The notes beneath the pieces are model-generated. The model saw only the letters and a list, made by a program, of their open reading frames with translations. It was not told where the DNA came from and searched no databases. A stretch of DNA of 64,000 bases from positions 39,535-103,534 of the forward strand of contig JASANC010003160.1 in the NCBI GenBank assembly GCA_030248135.1, in the 5' to 3' direction. Origin of the DNA: Theristus sp. LFF4_11 (taxonomy: Eukaryota > Nematoda > Chromadorea > Monhysterida > Xyalidae). This document shows, in pieces, positions 32,116-44,929 of the stretch (within the stretch, counting starts at the first letter, position 1; every line of letters begins with the position of its first letter). The position numbers and the translations under genes were made by a program.

Positions 32116-35100
32116 TTTAACGCATCAGCAAGAGGACCTGGCAGTGGCACTTTTGTGTCCGGTGATCTAAGCGGGGTTGGGCAAGACGGGGACGCAAACG
32201 AGGAGCTCTGGTTGTCGTCGCGGTCGTCGTCGATTGCTTACGGATCGGTACATTAAGTTCAGTGCCGAAAACGCAGCGGGGGCTGTGGTGCGTGCACCCC
32301 CTCAGCCAAAAACCCAGCTCGCGCATGTGCTGGGTTACGTTCCATCATGCACCCACATCCACATGTCAAAATTCGTCCAAATCTTTCACCTGACCCTCAA
32401 CAATTCCACCATGTCATCCATTGTTTTGTCTGTTTGTGATCTCTTCTCGTTCTATTCTGCAGTGTCTGCTGGGCTGTGGCATCAGCACCACCGCCACGTC
32501 CAGCAATTGTGCACAGTTCTGCGCAGCGGCCGTCGATTTTGTCGCTTGCTCAAGTGGCTGCACGTGGATGCGACAGTTGAGAGGCGGCGGTCGCGGTCGA
32601 CGGTTGGCACAAGGTGTGAGAGGAATAGAGGCAGATAACGGGCAAATAATGCTAGATACTAGTCAAAAAAGTGATGAAACTGCGAACAATGGTGAACTAT
32701 CATTTCCTTGTTTCGTGTGTTCGCTTGCTGTCACTTGTTCCACTGGATGTCACAAGCTGGCAGGATCAGTCCATTTCAAGCAGGATGTTTGGTTGGTCTT
32801 GGTCATGTACCGTGAAAAACGCTGCAGGCCTTTTCGAACTGTAAAATTTGCAACTTCTCGCAGATTTATCTTGTTTTGTTTTTCTGGGCAGATGCTCACT
32901 CGCTTGTAAACGGCGCGGAGCGTTTCCGTGTCGTCTGTTTCTGCCAGAACAACATGGTCCAGTCCCTCGCCAGCAGCACCAGCCAGCGGCATTCGGTGCG
33001 AATGCGCTGCGCTGTAATGCAGAAGCAGAACATCGAAGTCAGCGATCGCGAACGCTCCTCATCCGTAAAACCGGCCATTTTTCGAATTGAACGACGCTGC
33101 ACGGCCGACGCCAATCGATCCGTCGGCGTTCAGTGGCAGGCCGCGCCGTTTGTGGTCGGGTGGTTTTTTGTTCGGGAGAGTTGATAAATACAGCGTTTTT
33201 GTGGGGGGGGGGTAGGGTTAGGGGCTTTGAAAAAAAAAATTTTTTTTTTATTTTTTTTTTCGTTTTTTTTTTTTAAATTTGGATTTTTTTTTTCAAACTT
33301 AAAAAAAAAATTTTGAAAATTTTTTCTTCTACTTTGCTCTGAAAATTCGATTTATGGCATAATTTTTTGAAAGTTCAAACCAAATTTTCTTCCCAACTTC
33401 TTTGTGTGCTCAGGTAAATGTCATTATTTGGTCATTTTGACCGACGTACTCCATGTTTTTCGATTTGGATGACTTCTAGAGTCAATTTTTAGCGTTGAAA
33501 TGACTTAACTGAATTGAAATATCGTTTCAGAAATCGTTTTCTTGCAACTTAGAACATGTTTTTCAGTCGGTAGGCCATGAGATGAACATGATATCTTGTT
33601 GATTGGCGTATGTTATAGGTCTACAATGGAGTTGTGCGATATATTGTTAAACAATTTGAGCGGAGATGTTGGTTAATACCACATCACACGACCGTTTTTC
33701 AGATACCCGATAACATGGCCACATGTTAAAACTTGCGTGCTGAGCTAAACTAACGTGTTAAACTTGCGTCTGTCAGTTGCCCGCAACGTGATCGCGAAAT
33801 CATGGTACGTGTTTTCGATACGATGATTTGAAGAGTGGGCTCTCGCCATGTGGCAGATAGCATAGCTGGTTGAACCTGAAAGTAAGTGTCTTGGGGGGGG
33901 GGGCGACCGGGTCGACAGGGGTTGCCGACTTAGCTACAGCAAACAGGAATTTTTGAACACAGTCAAATTTTGGTAATTTTCTAAAGAGGAACCACTAAGA
34001 ACGGTTCAATATTCAAGTACACGTGAAAAATTGCCCTGTTTTACTGTTGAAAATGCAACTTTCCCTCTATGAAATGGACATAATTTCAATAAAACACGAT
34101 TTTCGCTCTTATAGTTTCCCGGATCGTTCTGAAAATAGTCTAGATGAACTCAGCTCGACGAGACGCTTCGAACGAACCTAACTTGTAAAAAAAAAATTTT
34201 TTTTTAAAAAAAAAATTTTTTTTTTTAATTTAAAAAAAAAATCCGGATTTTTTTTTCCCCTAACCCTAGGGGGGGGCAAGGGAGGATGTTGTTCATTTTT
34301 ACCACACGGATCTGTTTTGGTTTCATTTGAATATTCAGCAACCAACCACCGCTCTTTATCAGGCATTGTCAACCAGCACTGCGCTATCGAGATTCAGAAT
34401 TTGCGTTTTTGAGATCAGTGACGTAGTTCGCGACTGGTTGCTCTTATAAAAGCCAACCGCATTCTTTAGCTCGTCAAATGGAAACACCAGAAAAACATCG
34501 CAGTTTCGCGATTGTTTTCCAGCGAGCAAATCCAGCCGGTGACTCCACGACGTTCACTCTGACCGATCTTCAACCGTCTTCGTTCTACCAGCTGCGCGTT
34601 GTCGCCATTTGGCCGAGCCGACTGAGTTCGCCGGTGTACTCTGATTGGCTGCAGACGTGGTCACGTGACACAAGTCGCATTCAAACGGCTGCCAGCAGCG
34701 TTTCCGTGGTCGATTTCGCCGTGAATAACGCCAACAACAATGATGGCGTGATTTTGGCGTCCGAATTGGCGATGAACACGCCACAATCAACCGCAACGCG
34801 CTCATGTTTCTATTCAGTGGTCTGGTACAATCGAGTGGAGGCTCGTGCGGGCAATTTTGAATTGGTATGATTGATGCGTTCGTTTAAACCTAACACTATT
34901 TCAGTAGAATACAGATAGAGCGTGGCTTTTGGTTCACGTTCAGGCATTTGATTCGAGCTGATTGAAAGAAATTAGAACCTCAATTCAGGACTCGTATGCG
35001 AGTGGCATTCGCCTGCAGCCGTTGATGTTTCACAGCAACTATACAGTGCACGTTCAAGCGACCGAATCGATTGGCGGCACGCCCATCGGCGATGCAACAC

Positions 35101-38100
35101 GCGTGACGCTCGAGACGCCCAGTTGCCTGAATGCAACGCAGTTCAACTTTTCTCTGTGCGGTGAGAAAGGAGCTCGCAAAATTGGCCGTTGTTGTTGTTG
35201 GTTGCCCCTTTTTATCCTTACTCAACCCCTGCGAAATAAAAGTGTCGCAAAAATGGTAGTACAGTTGAACGTGTCATTAATTCTCCGCCGAATTATTTGG
35301 AATCGAAAGCTAATGATGCGGTCGACAACAATACCTGCAAATTAATCACTCTAAACAACGCTATTTAATGATTTCATTGTCTGATTCATGTCAAAGACTC
35401 AAAAGTCCAACCAATAATGATGTTTTCACCAACCAATCACTCTTGCAGGTCCCGGCCCCGTTCGCTCACTGCAAGTGTCATTCGTCAACTCCGATAATTT
35501 CACACTTGCCCCATCAATACAGTGGCATATTTCGTGGGTGCCACCGTTCTACACGACCGCGTGGAATCGTGTTTCGTTCTATCTCGTCTCAGTCACTGCG
35601 TTCGGTTTAGAATCTGTTTCGGAATCGGTTGTTGAAAACGTTTGTTTTGTGGGTTTTTTTATTTCTTGGGTTATTGGTTGTGCAGCAACAGATTTTGCTT
35701 GTTCGTTCGTTTTAGTTTAATCTGTTTAATAGGGGCACATGTTCATCTCTGATGTTGGCTGTGGACAGCAGATCGAAATGCAGAGAACCGGATTGATTCA
35801 ATGATGCAGTCGAACTCGAAGTTATAGGCAATCAGATGATTGGCTGGTGATGCAGGTGATGCGTGCTTTCTGTGCAGGACGGACTCGACCTCAGCAATGC
35901 CTGCACAGACAGCATGCATGATCACCGTGATCACCAACCAATCAGCTGATAGCCTGCCATTTACGAGCTCAACTGTGGTTTCACGACCGTTTGTCCGTTT
36001 CAGACGACAGACACATCAGTCAGCATTCGTGCACTGCCAGGAGATCGCACTGTTCTGATTCAAATTGTGCCGTTCGCTTCGAATGGTAAACGTGGGCAGA
36101 CACTGCGGGCGCAGTTCCGCTGGTCCGAGTTGCAGCATTGGGCGACGTCGGCGACGTTCGTTACGCTCAGTGAGTGGTTTTGTTCGGTTTTTATTGTTGG
36201 GAAAATTTGAAAAAAAATTTTTTGTTGTTGAAATCGTGCATTTCAAGAGAAATGCAGTCCGGTGAGGTGAGCTGATTGGTGCGTAGGGCGACCAATCAGC
36301 GTGTTGAATTCAAATGCAATCAATGCAGCTAGTGGCAAGCTTTTGTGCAAAGGTGCACGTTATTTAACCACCGCACACGAACCAGCGCGAAACTTTGCGT
36401 ATGTTGCGTGTGACGACCGAACCGGCATTCGCATTGGTTTTTCATATGACAAATGAAAGCCGATTGACAAACAAGCCGAATGGAGGCGTCTGCTCAATCG
36501 CAATGTCAAGTGGCAGGCGACCAATCAGCGTGCGAGCTTTGAATTCAACGGTTTTTTCGGTTCCAGCAATCGTCGGCTGCATCTCGACGGTCGTTCTGTT
36601 GTTCGTGATCGTGTTCGCGCTGTGCTACTGGCGTGTCGCGCATTGTGTCACCAACGAAGGCTCCGTGGAAATCACGACTACCGTGCCAGAATCGCCAAGT
36701 TCGAATGTCACCGCAGTCGCACTGAAACAAACGATACTGGCGGCCTATCGAAAGGTGTTCCACCGGCGAAACTGTTACCAAAGAGTGCACGCGCAAGACG
36801 ACGACGCTGAACTCGGCAACCGCCAACAACGGCGAGAGACTCGGAAAGATCATCCAAAGGAACAGAAACCGAAATTTCGCAAGCGCTCGCTTTCGGACTC
36901 GGATGGCACGGTGGAGACGAAGGTTCCGGAATACCTTTCGTTTCACGACACCTGATTGTGTGCTGTGTCTGCCAATTTTCTTGCTTGCTGGTTATTCTTG
37001 CTGGTAAAATTTCGATTTTGTTTTTTTTCGTTCAAAATTTTGCAGGCGCCTGGCCGCCCACGAACCATCATTCACCGGCTGTCCACGTTCAGTCATTTCA
37101 TCACAAACTCGCATTACGCGAAGACGAAACGTGCGCTGCTTGTTTTGTACATTTCATGAGCATTTTGCAGGATAAGTTGTTTGATCGAAGTTGAATCGCT
37201 TATGTTGAAGTCGGAGGTCGGACAAATGAAGGGGGTGGGGGCGGAGGGTTAGTGTTGTGGACCCAGTTGTCCAATTGTTGCGACAGACCAAAGAATGTGT
37301 CAATTTAGACGATTTTATGTTCGGTTTGGCAATTTAAAATTTCACTCACAAAGTCACAAAGCCTTCCTCAGCTCGTCCGCATGTCCGCCAGTCGCCGCCC
37401 TCCCACGGCCGACTCCGCCCACGCATGAACGTCTCAGCGTGCACGATCGTGCTGCGTCCGACAACGACGAGTGTGACGGATCGTTGGCTGAACGCTGATT
37501 GGCTGAATCGACTCAGTGACTGGCGTCCGCTGACCAATGAGCCAGCGTGCCACGTTTACAGAGCGACGCTGCACGCTGCCGATCGGCAAGACGCGGCTGC
37601 AGATGAGGTGCTGGTGAAATGCGTCGTCGGTGCGTTGCTGTGGCTGCTTTGAGGGATTCGTTTTATGCAGGAACGCGGTAAAACACCCACGGTCAATTCA
37701 GACCCGCTCAAATTATACATAACGGTGATCTGCTATTATGAAAACGCTTGGCTTCGGTGAGGTTGCAGCAGGCCTTAGTTCTTAGTTCTTCACCGGTTCT
37801 CAGTTCAATCGACCTGACGTCGTTTTATGAAGCCATGGTAGGCCGTTGGTAAAGAGGACGTAGAGTGCGAGTCTGTAGCGTTTGGGCGATTCAGTTCAAT
37901 TCAGCCAATCAGTTTCCAACTAGTCCCATAAAAATGTTTTTCGTGAGCAGTTTTAATCTTAATACGTACTTATTATGAAGATTCTGTATTGCACAGCTCT
38001 TTTTATTGTGCTTGTTTAACACGGAATCCGCGTGTGCTTCGTGCTTGTTTAGGACCGAATGAACTGACCGATGTGGCACACAAAATCATGACCGAGATTG

Positions 38101-41100
38101 AGCTGCTGTCCAAGATGGCTGCCAGTCATGCGAACATTGTGCGCCTGTTGGCGGCGTCCTGGCGACCTCTGGCCGGCTGTTTCGAGTACTGCAATGGTGG
38201 CACGTTGGATCAGTTCATGAAGGTTGGCTTCCTTCCTTTGCCAGATCGTTAGCAAATCCCGTTCAGAGCTGCTCTCAGTTGGACCCGATTGATGACGACG
38301 GGTGTGTGTTTCACATGAAAAATTTTTATCTGTAAATTAAAACGTGTTGCCCATAAGGGCGGTACAGGTTGCGGCTAGGGTTAGGGGAAAAAAAATCCGG
38401 ATTTTTTTTAAATTTAAAAAAAAAAAATTTTTTAATTTTTTTTACAAGTTAGGTTTGTTCGAAGCGTCTCGTCGAGCTGAGTTCATCTAGACTATTTTCA
38501 GAACGATCCGGAAAACTATAACAGCGAAAATCGTGTTTTATTGAAATTATGTCCATTTCATAGAGGGAAAGTTGCATTTTCAACAGTAAAACAGGACAAT
38601 TTTCGACGTGTACTTGAATATTGAACCGTTCTTAGTTGTTCCTCTTTAGAAAATTACCAAAATTTGACTGTGTTCAAAAATTCCTGTTTGCTGTAGCTAA
38701 GTCGGCAACCCCTGTCGACCCGGTCGCCCCCCCCCAAGACACTTACTTTCAGGTTCAACCAGCTATGCTATCTGCCACATGGCGAGAGCCCACTCTTCAA
38801 ATCATCGTATCGAAAACACGTACCATGATTTCGCGATCACGTTGCGGGCAACTGACAGACGCAAGTTTAACACGTTAGTTTAGCTCAGCACGCAAGTTTT
38901 AACATGTGGCCATGTTATCGGGTATCTGAAAAACGGTCGTGTGATGTGGTATTAACCAACATCTCCGCTCCAATTGTTTAACAATATATCGCACAACTCC
39001 ATTGTAGACCTATAACATACGCCAATCAACAAAATATCATGTTCATCTCATGGCCTACCACCGACTGAAAAAACATGTTCTAAGTTGCAAGAAAACGATT
39101 TCTGAAACGATATTTCAATTCAGTTAAGTCATTTCAACGCTAAAAATTGACTCTAGAAGTCATCCAAATCGAAAAACATGGAGTACGTCGGTCAAAATGA
39201 CCAAATAATGACATGTACCTAAGCACACAAAGAAGTTGGGAAGAAAATTTGGTTTGAACTTTCAAAAAATTATGCCATAAATCGAATTTTCAGAGCAAAG
39301 TAGAAGAAAAATTTTTCAATTTTTTTTTTAAGTTTGAAAAAAAAAATTCAAATTAAAAAAAAACAAAAAAAAAATAATAAAAATTTTTTTTCAAAGCCCC
39401 TAACCCTAGTTGCGGCCCATCGCTAAATTTTGATATTTCGAGTTTTTGTGCCCAAACCAACCTACTAAGGGTACTTATTACGCATACCAATTTTTAGCCC
39501 AAAACTCCAACCCTAGGGCTCACTACAGGCAAATTTAGATTTTGGCCGATTTTTGGTCAATTTTTGGCTTTTGTCAGAAAAACAATTTTTTTGGGTTTTG
39601 GGGGGTTCAAATCAAAAATCCAACTTTACCACGTTGTTCAGCGCATTTTTCTGGGTATGTACCGTATTTTTCAGACTTTGCACTCAAAAGTCAGTTTTAG
39701 CCCGTAAGTCACAAGTTTTTCAACACAAATTCGCTCATAACCCTCAGGACCACAGGATCTGGAAAATTTCAGTAGTGCCAAAAGATAGCCCAAATTCTCC
39801 GCTACAACATGCAAAAAAAATTTCCGGGGGCAATGACTTTATAAGGATGTAACAAAACAACTTTTGTCGTCGACCCCCTATGAAAAACGCGAAATATACA
39901 GTTTTTCAAGCAATTGCGTTGAAAATGTGCGTAGAAATACCAATAATAAAACTGATACTAATGTTTTCGGATACGTAGAATCCAATGGTAATAACTATTT
40001 ACTATTAACTTGTTGCAAATACGCCTATTTTGCGACTATTACATGCTTAATAACTGTTCATGTCTTGACAAGACATTGTTATAAATCTTTTTAACCGGCC
40101 AGCTTTGCCAAAAAATGCGAACATGAAAACTGGGATAACAGTTTTCGAATACGTGGAGTTCAATGGTGGTTACCATTTTCTATTTTTTTGCTTTGAATAG
40201 CTGCAATTTACTGCATTTAAGATCGGCTTTTTCAGAATACCGACCCCCCTTAGGCACAGTTTTTAAAAAGTTTTCAAATTTTGACGAAATTAGCACCAAT
40301 CAAACCGCCTTGATGTGCTGAGTTCGAAAATTATTATTATTTTTTAATTTAACCCGGTTTTATGTTTTAAAAAACGGAAAAACCGTTTTTTGGGGGACCT
40401 ATATTTAGAAAAATGGCTCTAACTCGCCTCTGCATTAACTATTAACATAACTTTTAACAAAATTCAAAAACCAATCGATTTCTCTTGTGTTCACGCATAT
40501 TTTTTATGTTAACATTATTCTACAAAAAATGCTGTTTTATGCTCTAAATTTAAGGAAAAATAAAAGAGTTTGTGGTTTTTGCTGTGTTTAGGCACTTTTA
40601 AAGGGGATGCGGAGTAGGGTTGCTAAGTGATTCTGAAAGCCCATAAAAAATGCTACAAGTATGCAAAAAATAAAAAAAATCGATTGCCCTTTAAGAATAA
40701 CGAAGCATTACAATATCGGTCGCGCGCATACATAAAGGGTATTTCCCAGTATGTCGACAAATTGTGGAGCAGCGGAGACAAAAACCAAAAACGGGTATCA
40801 GGGCAACTTTTTGCGCTGAATCCGAAAAAAGTAAGTGTCGTTGAAAAAAATAACTGACTGATACAAATTTGATTCAATTGGAACAACTAGAACACCACAG
40901 AGATAAAAAATGTCACTTTCGGTCTAAAAATGTTTAAAAATGGTAAATATCGTGCTCTGCGGGTTACCGTAATCACGATATAGTTACGGTATCTAAATGG
41001 AAATTGTTTGCATAATCAAAAGGAGCCGATTGATACCAAATTTGGCTTGATTAGTTCAAGTATAACACCACACGGATTAGAAACACTCCAAAAAAGAGCC

Positions 41101-44100
41101 AAAAAACTAAAAATCGCAAATATTGGGTTACTGTCGCAAAATTTCGCAACGACACTTACTTTTTTCGGATTCAGCGCAAAAAGTTACCCTGATACCCGTT
41201 TTTGGTTTTTGTCTCCGCTGCTCCACAATTTGTCGACATACTGGGAAATACCCTTTATGTATGCGCGCGCCCGATATTGTAATGCTTCGTTACTTCTTAA
41301 AGTGAAATCGATTTTTTTCTTTTTTGCATACTTGTAGCATTTTTAAGGGCTTTCAGAATCACTTAGCAACCCTACTTTGCATCCGCTTTAAAAGTGCCTA
41401 AACATGGCAAAAACCACAAACTTTTTTAGTTTTTCTTAAATTCAAAGCATAAAACAGCATTTTTTGTATATTGATGTTAACATAATAAATGTGTGCGCGC
41501 ACAAGCGAAATCGATTGCTTTTTGAATTTTGTTAATAGCTAAACGCAGAGGCGAGTTAGAGCTATTTTTCTAACGGCCCCCCAAAAAAACGGTTTTTTTG
41601 TTTTTTAAAACATAAAACCAAGTCAAATTAAAAAATAAATATAATTTTCGAACTCAGCGCATCAAGGCGGTTTGATTGGTGCTAACTTCGTTAAAATTTG
41701 AGAATTTTTCAAAAACTGTGCTCAATTCTTAACTGGTCAGTATTGGAAAAAACCGATCTTAAATGCAGTAAAATGCAGCTATTCAAAGCAAAATAATAGA
41801 AAATGGTAACCACCATTGAACTCCACGTATTCGAAAACCGTTATCCCAGTTTTCATGTTCGCATTTTTTGGCAAAGCTGGCCGGTTAAAAAGATTTATAA
41901 CAATGTCTTGTCAAGACATGAACAGTTATTATGCATGTAACAGTCGCAAAATAAGCGTATTTGCAACAAGTTAATAGTAAATAGTTATTACCATTGGATT
42001 CTACGTATCCGAAAACATTAGTATCAGTTTTATTATTGGCATTTCTACGCACATTTTCAACGCAATTGCTTGAAAAACTGTATAATTCGCGTTTTTTAAA
42101 GGGGGTCGACGACAAAAGTTGTTTTGTTACATCCTTATAAAATTATTGCCCCCGGAAATTTTTTTTGCATGTTGTAGCGGAGAATTTGGGCTATCTTTTG
42201 GCACTACTGAAATTTTCCAGATCTTGTGGTCCTGAGGGTTATGAGCGAATTTGTGTTGAAAAACGTGACTTTCGGGCTAAAACTGACTTTTGAGTGCAAG
42301 GTCTGAAAAATACGGTACATACCCAGAAAAATGCGCTGAACAACGTGGTAAAGTTGGATTTTTGATTTGAACCACCCAAAACCCCAAAAAATTGTTTTTC
42401 TGACAAAAGCCAAAAATTGACCAAAAATCGGCCAAAATCTAAATTTGCCTGTAGTGAGCCCTAGGGTTGGAGTTTTGGGCTAAAAATTGGTATGCGTAAT
42501 AAGTACCCTTAGTAGGTTGGTTTGGGCACAAAAACTCGAAATATCAAAATTTAGCGATGGGCCGGGGCTTGTACCGCACCTGTACCGCCCTTATGGGCAA
42601 CACGTTTTAAGGTGATTCAATATTCAATCCAAATAAATTGAAAGCAGCTCTGAGGCGGGTGTTTATGTGCACATGTATCTGGTCTTGGTCTTGGACAATT
42701 GCTCCATGACTTGCGAGTAAGTGACTTCGGTTGTCGTTTGTAGCGTTGGATTGGTCAATCTGAAGTTTTGAAAGTTCTTTTTTCACTCACAATGAATTTA
42801 GAGTGCGCACACCACTCACTAGTGAACTTGAATTGAACTGGCTGATTGGTTTGGCCAATGTGATTCAGCCAATCAGCGTTTTCCATTTTATTACCCGTTT
42901 GTTTTTCACTGCAGACGCGTCTCGCGGAACGAGGCGGTTGGCTGCCCGTTGAGGACACTCTGAAACTGGCCGTCTTTTTCGGTGGGCAAATCTGCGCGGC
43001 AATGGTTGGCTGACGCAACACGTTATTGGCTACGTTGCATTTGAATTGAACAAAACACGCTGATTGGTTATTGGCTGGAAATTGGAAGAATGAAAAAAGC
43101 AGAGTTGGCCAGCCATTTAGTCAGGCCTAGCTAGACCAGTTTTACGGTGTGTTTGTCTGTCTGTCTTGTTTGTCTGACACATAGAAAAAGAATTATAATT
43201 AAATCTATAAAAAATAGTAAAAAAAGGACCAATTATAAAAAATCAGTGCGAAGCCAAAACTGTTCAAAATGTCTCATGTTTGCGTGTCCACCCTGCTCAG
43301 CAGTTTCTCTGTGCGGGTCGCACTGCGCATCGTGCATTGTGCGTTCGCAAAGTGTTGCTGCATCGCGATGCCAACGGGATGACCGCGATATTGAGCGGCT
43401 TTGGTGTTGCTTGCCATTACGGACACAATCACACGGTCGGCGATCACTGTTGCGCTGCTGTTTCGTTGTGTTTTTTGGATCAGTTTGTTTGCTCGCTGCA
43501 CTTGCGGTGTCTTGTGGGAGGTTTCTGCATGTGGTGTTGTTAGCCAGGCCGAAAGACAGGAGAACCATCATACAATTTGGTTGATTTATTGTTAAAATCA
43601 TCCGCGAGCTCTGTGCAATGATTGACCAGCAGCTGATTAGCTGCATTTGTGTAGTGCTTGTTGATTAGTTGCGCAGGTATTGAGCGGGTTGTTGGCAAAT
43701 GCTTTGTTGTTTTCAGGGCCTCCACCTGTTGCCATTGCGCCATACACCAGTGGACGTTTTCCAAACGCACTTCTTTTGCGAGTCCTCTGAAGTGTAAGTT
43801 GAGCGAATATTGTTTGTCTGTGAGTAGATATAGTTGAACTCTAAGTCTAAATTAGACGCAATCAACTGATTGGTTGGCGATCACGTGTTGCATGCATTAC
43901 TGTGGAGGTGGAGTCTATCCTGCACAGAAAGCAAGCATCAGGTGATCACCAACTAATCAGCTGATTGCCGATGTTTTAAAGTTCGACTGTATGTTTGCGG
44001 TTTATTCGTTGTGCTAATTGACTGTAACAAACAGCTTGCTGTGACTCATTTGTTTATTTTACTTTGATATTTTTGATCAAAAGGTTCCAATTTTTCTTCT

Positions 44101-44929
44101 GCTCAGCTATTCGTTCGGCGTTCTGCTGTTGGAACTGATCAGTGTGCAAGCGTGTGAAACGGATTTTGAAATTTCGTGCCAAGACTCCGACGATAGTGCG
44201 TGCTCGAGCTACTGTCAGCCGCGGCGGTCCACTGCTGTTGCGAATCCAGTGTTTCTCGAAATGTTTGTGAATGCCCTTTTTTGTGATTTTTAACGCCGAG
44301 TCTGGAATGCTAGGACAAACCTTGAAATCACTGTTTCCTTTTGAGCACACGTTTGTTTAGCTGTGTATCCTGCCCCTGCGTCGACGGCTAGGTTCGAAAC
44401 TTTCGAAATCGCGCGCACCTGCCACTCACAGGGTGTCGAAAAGAACAAAAAGCAATAATTTTGGTGAAATGGCATGCCAAGGAAATTCGATTCGATGGTC
44501 ATTCATCATCGAAGTCACCGCTCGTGGCCTGGGTGGTAGCGCGTTAGACTTTTGTCTGTGCGTTCGGGGGATCGAGCCTCGCCGATAGGTGTATAGGCAC
44601 TAAATGACAGAAAACTCGATGGGCACCCCACTCGACGGCGTTCTGTGTGTGCTTTTCTGGGTTTGCCCTGGCCAAAACCATCGCCTAAAACCACCGTTCG
44701 TTTTGTTATCAATTTTCTTTCGCGCAGGTTCAACCAGCTGGCGCACGATTGTGTGCATGCCGCTTCCCGATGGTCGTTCAAGCAAATCTCAGAGCGGCTG
44801 GCGCTATTAGCCAATCCGCAGGAGTCTTGCAACGAAGAGGCAGGCTATGCGGCCATCAATGAATCGCTGTTCACCCCATCGGACGGTGGCCAGTCTGCAC
44901 TGCAAACAACGTCCCAACAACTTGGCTGA
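32116..44929 (+). CDS. Fibronectin-III receptor with a catalytically dead kinase domain (N-terminus incomplete)
   Basis: Seventeen phase-consistent exons: 32116-32247, 32463-32613, 32892-33159, 34504-34864, 34989-35160, 35449-35627, 36004-36169, 36567-36922, 37046-37130, 37372-37629, 38053-38222, 42915-43004, 43301-43435, 43717-43793, 44107-44195, 44361-44391 and 44728-44929 (TGA), giving about 973 residues. The order is a Cys-rich segment, several FN3-like modules (for example TLTDLQPSSFYQLRVVAIWP, FHSNYTVHVQATES, FYLVSVTAFG), a TM helix (IVGCISTVVLLFVIVFALCYW less its last residue), a basic juxtamembrane region and a kinase fold. The kinase keeps the beta3 Lys (VLVKCVV), an alphaC Glu (MTEIELLSKM) and SEVYSFGVLLLELI. 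It has no glycine loop, HRA instead of HRD, Lys for the catalytic-loop Asn, and GFG for DFG. Two large foldback elements sit in its introns. The architecture recalls ROS/Sevenless-like receptors, but the orthology is open. The 33159/34504 junction and the juxtamembrane exons are the least certain. Confidence 0.8.
33213..34269 (+). mobile_element. 1.05-kb element with TAGGGTTAGGGG termini, copy 1
   Basis: Starts TAGGGTTAGGGGC and ends CCCCTAACCCTAG, both next to A/T homopolymers. It lies in a receptor-gene intron within a G-run. A full inverted copy is at 38375-39409. It has no open frame. Confidence 0.85.
35805..35977. repeat. MITE family A, full copy
   Basis: CAGTCGAACTCGAAGTTATA pairs with TTTACGAGCTCAACTGTGG. 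Internal GCAATCAGATGATTGGCTGG and CCAACCAATCAGCTGATAGC are present. It ends about 26 bp before the exon at 36004. Confidence 0.85.
38341..42606. mobile_element. TTAA-flanked foldback element with nested insertion
   Basis: TTAA flanks both ends (38337-38340 and 42607-42610). The outer terminal repeats read AACGTGTTGCCCATAAGGGC and its inverse. The inner arms, about 39416-40845 and 41145-42566, are inverted copies separated by about 300 bp. A 1.04-kb second element (38375-39409) interrupts the left terminus. There is no transposase. The whole element sits in one intron of the pseudokinase gene. Confidence 0.85.
38375..39409 (-). mobile_element. TAGGGTTAGGGG element, copy 2, nested, with 6-bp target duplication
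   Basis: Inverted relative to 33213-34269. The flanking TTGCGG at 38369-38374 and 39410-39415 is a perfect direct duplication. The uninterrupted site is visible, inverted, in the other arm of the host foldback. Confidence 0.9.
43828..43992. repeat. MITE family A, full copy
   Basis: GTTGAACTCTAAGTCTAAAT pairs with TGTTTTAAAGTTCGACTGTA. Internal CTGATTGGTTGGCGATCACG is present. It lies in a pseudokinase intron. Confidence 0.8.
44520..44712 (+). repeat. tRNA-derived SINE, copy 1
   Basis: Pol III A-box-like GTGGCCTGGGTGGTAGCGCG and B-box-like GGGGGATCGAGCC lie about 35 bp apart. The tail (AAAACTCGATGGGC, CCCCACTCGACGGCGTTCTG) is shared with the copy at 50849-51032. It lies in the last intron of the pseudokinase gene. 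Confidence 0.8.

Noticed and set aside
32177..32638. Long plus-strand Arg/Ser-rich frame across 32177-32638
   Set aside because: It runs through an intron. The alternative frame, split at TCG|GTACAT and CTGCAG|TGTCTG, joins in phase to the receptor exons.
39553..42424. Paired open frames in the foldback arms
   Set aside because: The same frames appear mirrored because the arms are inverted copies. They are Phe/Lys-rich and resemble no transposase.
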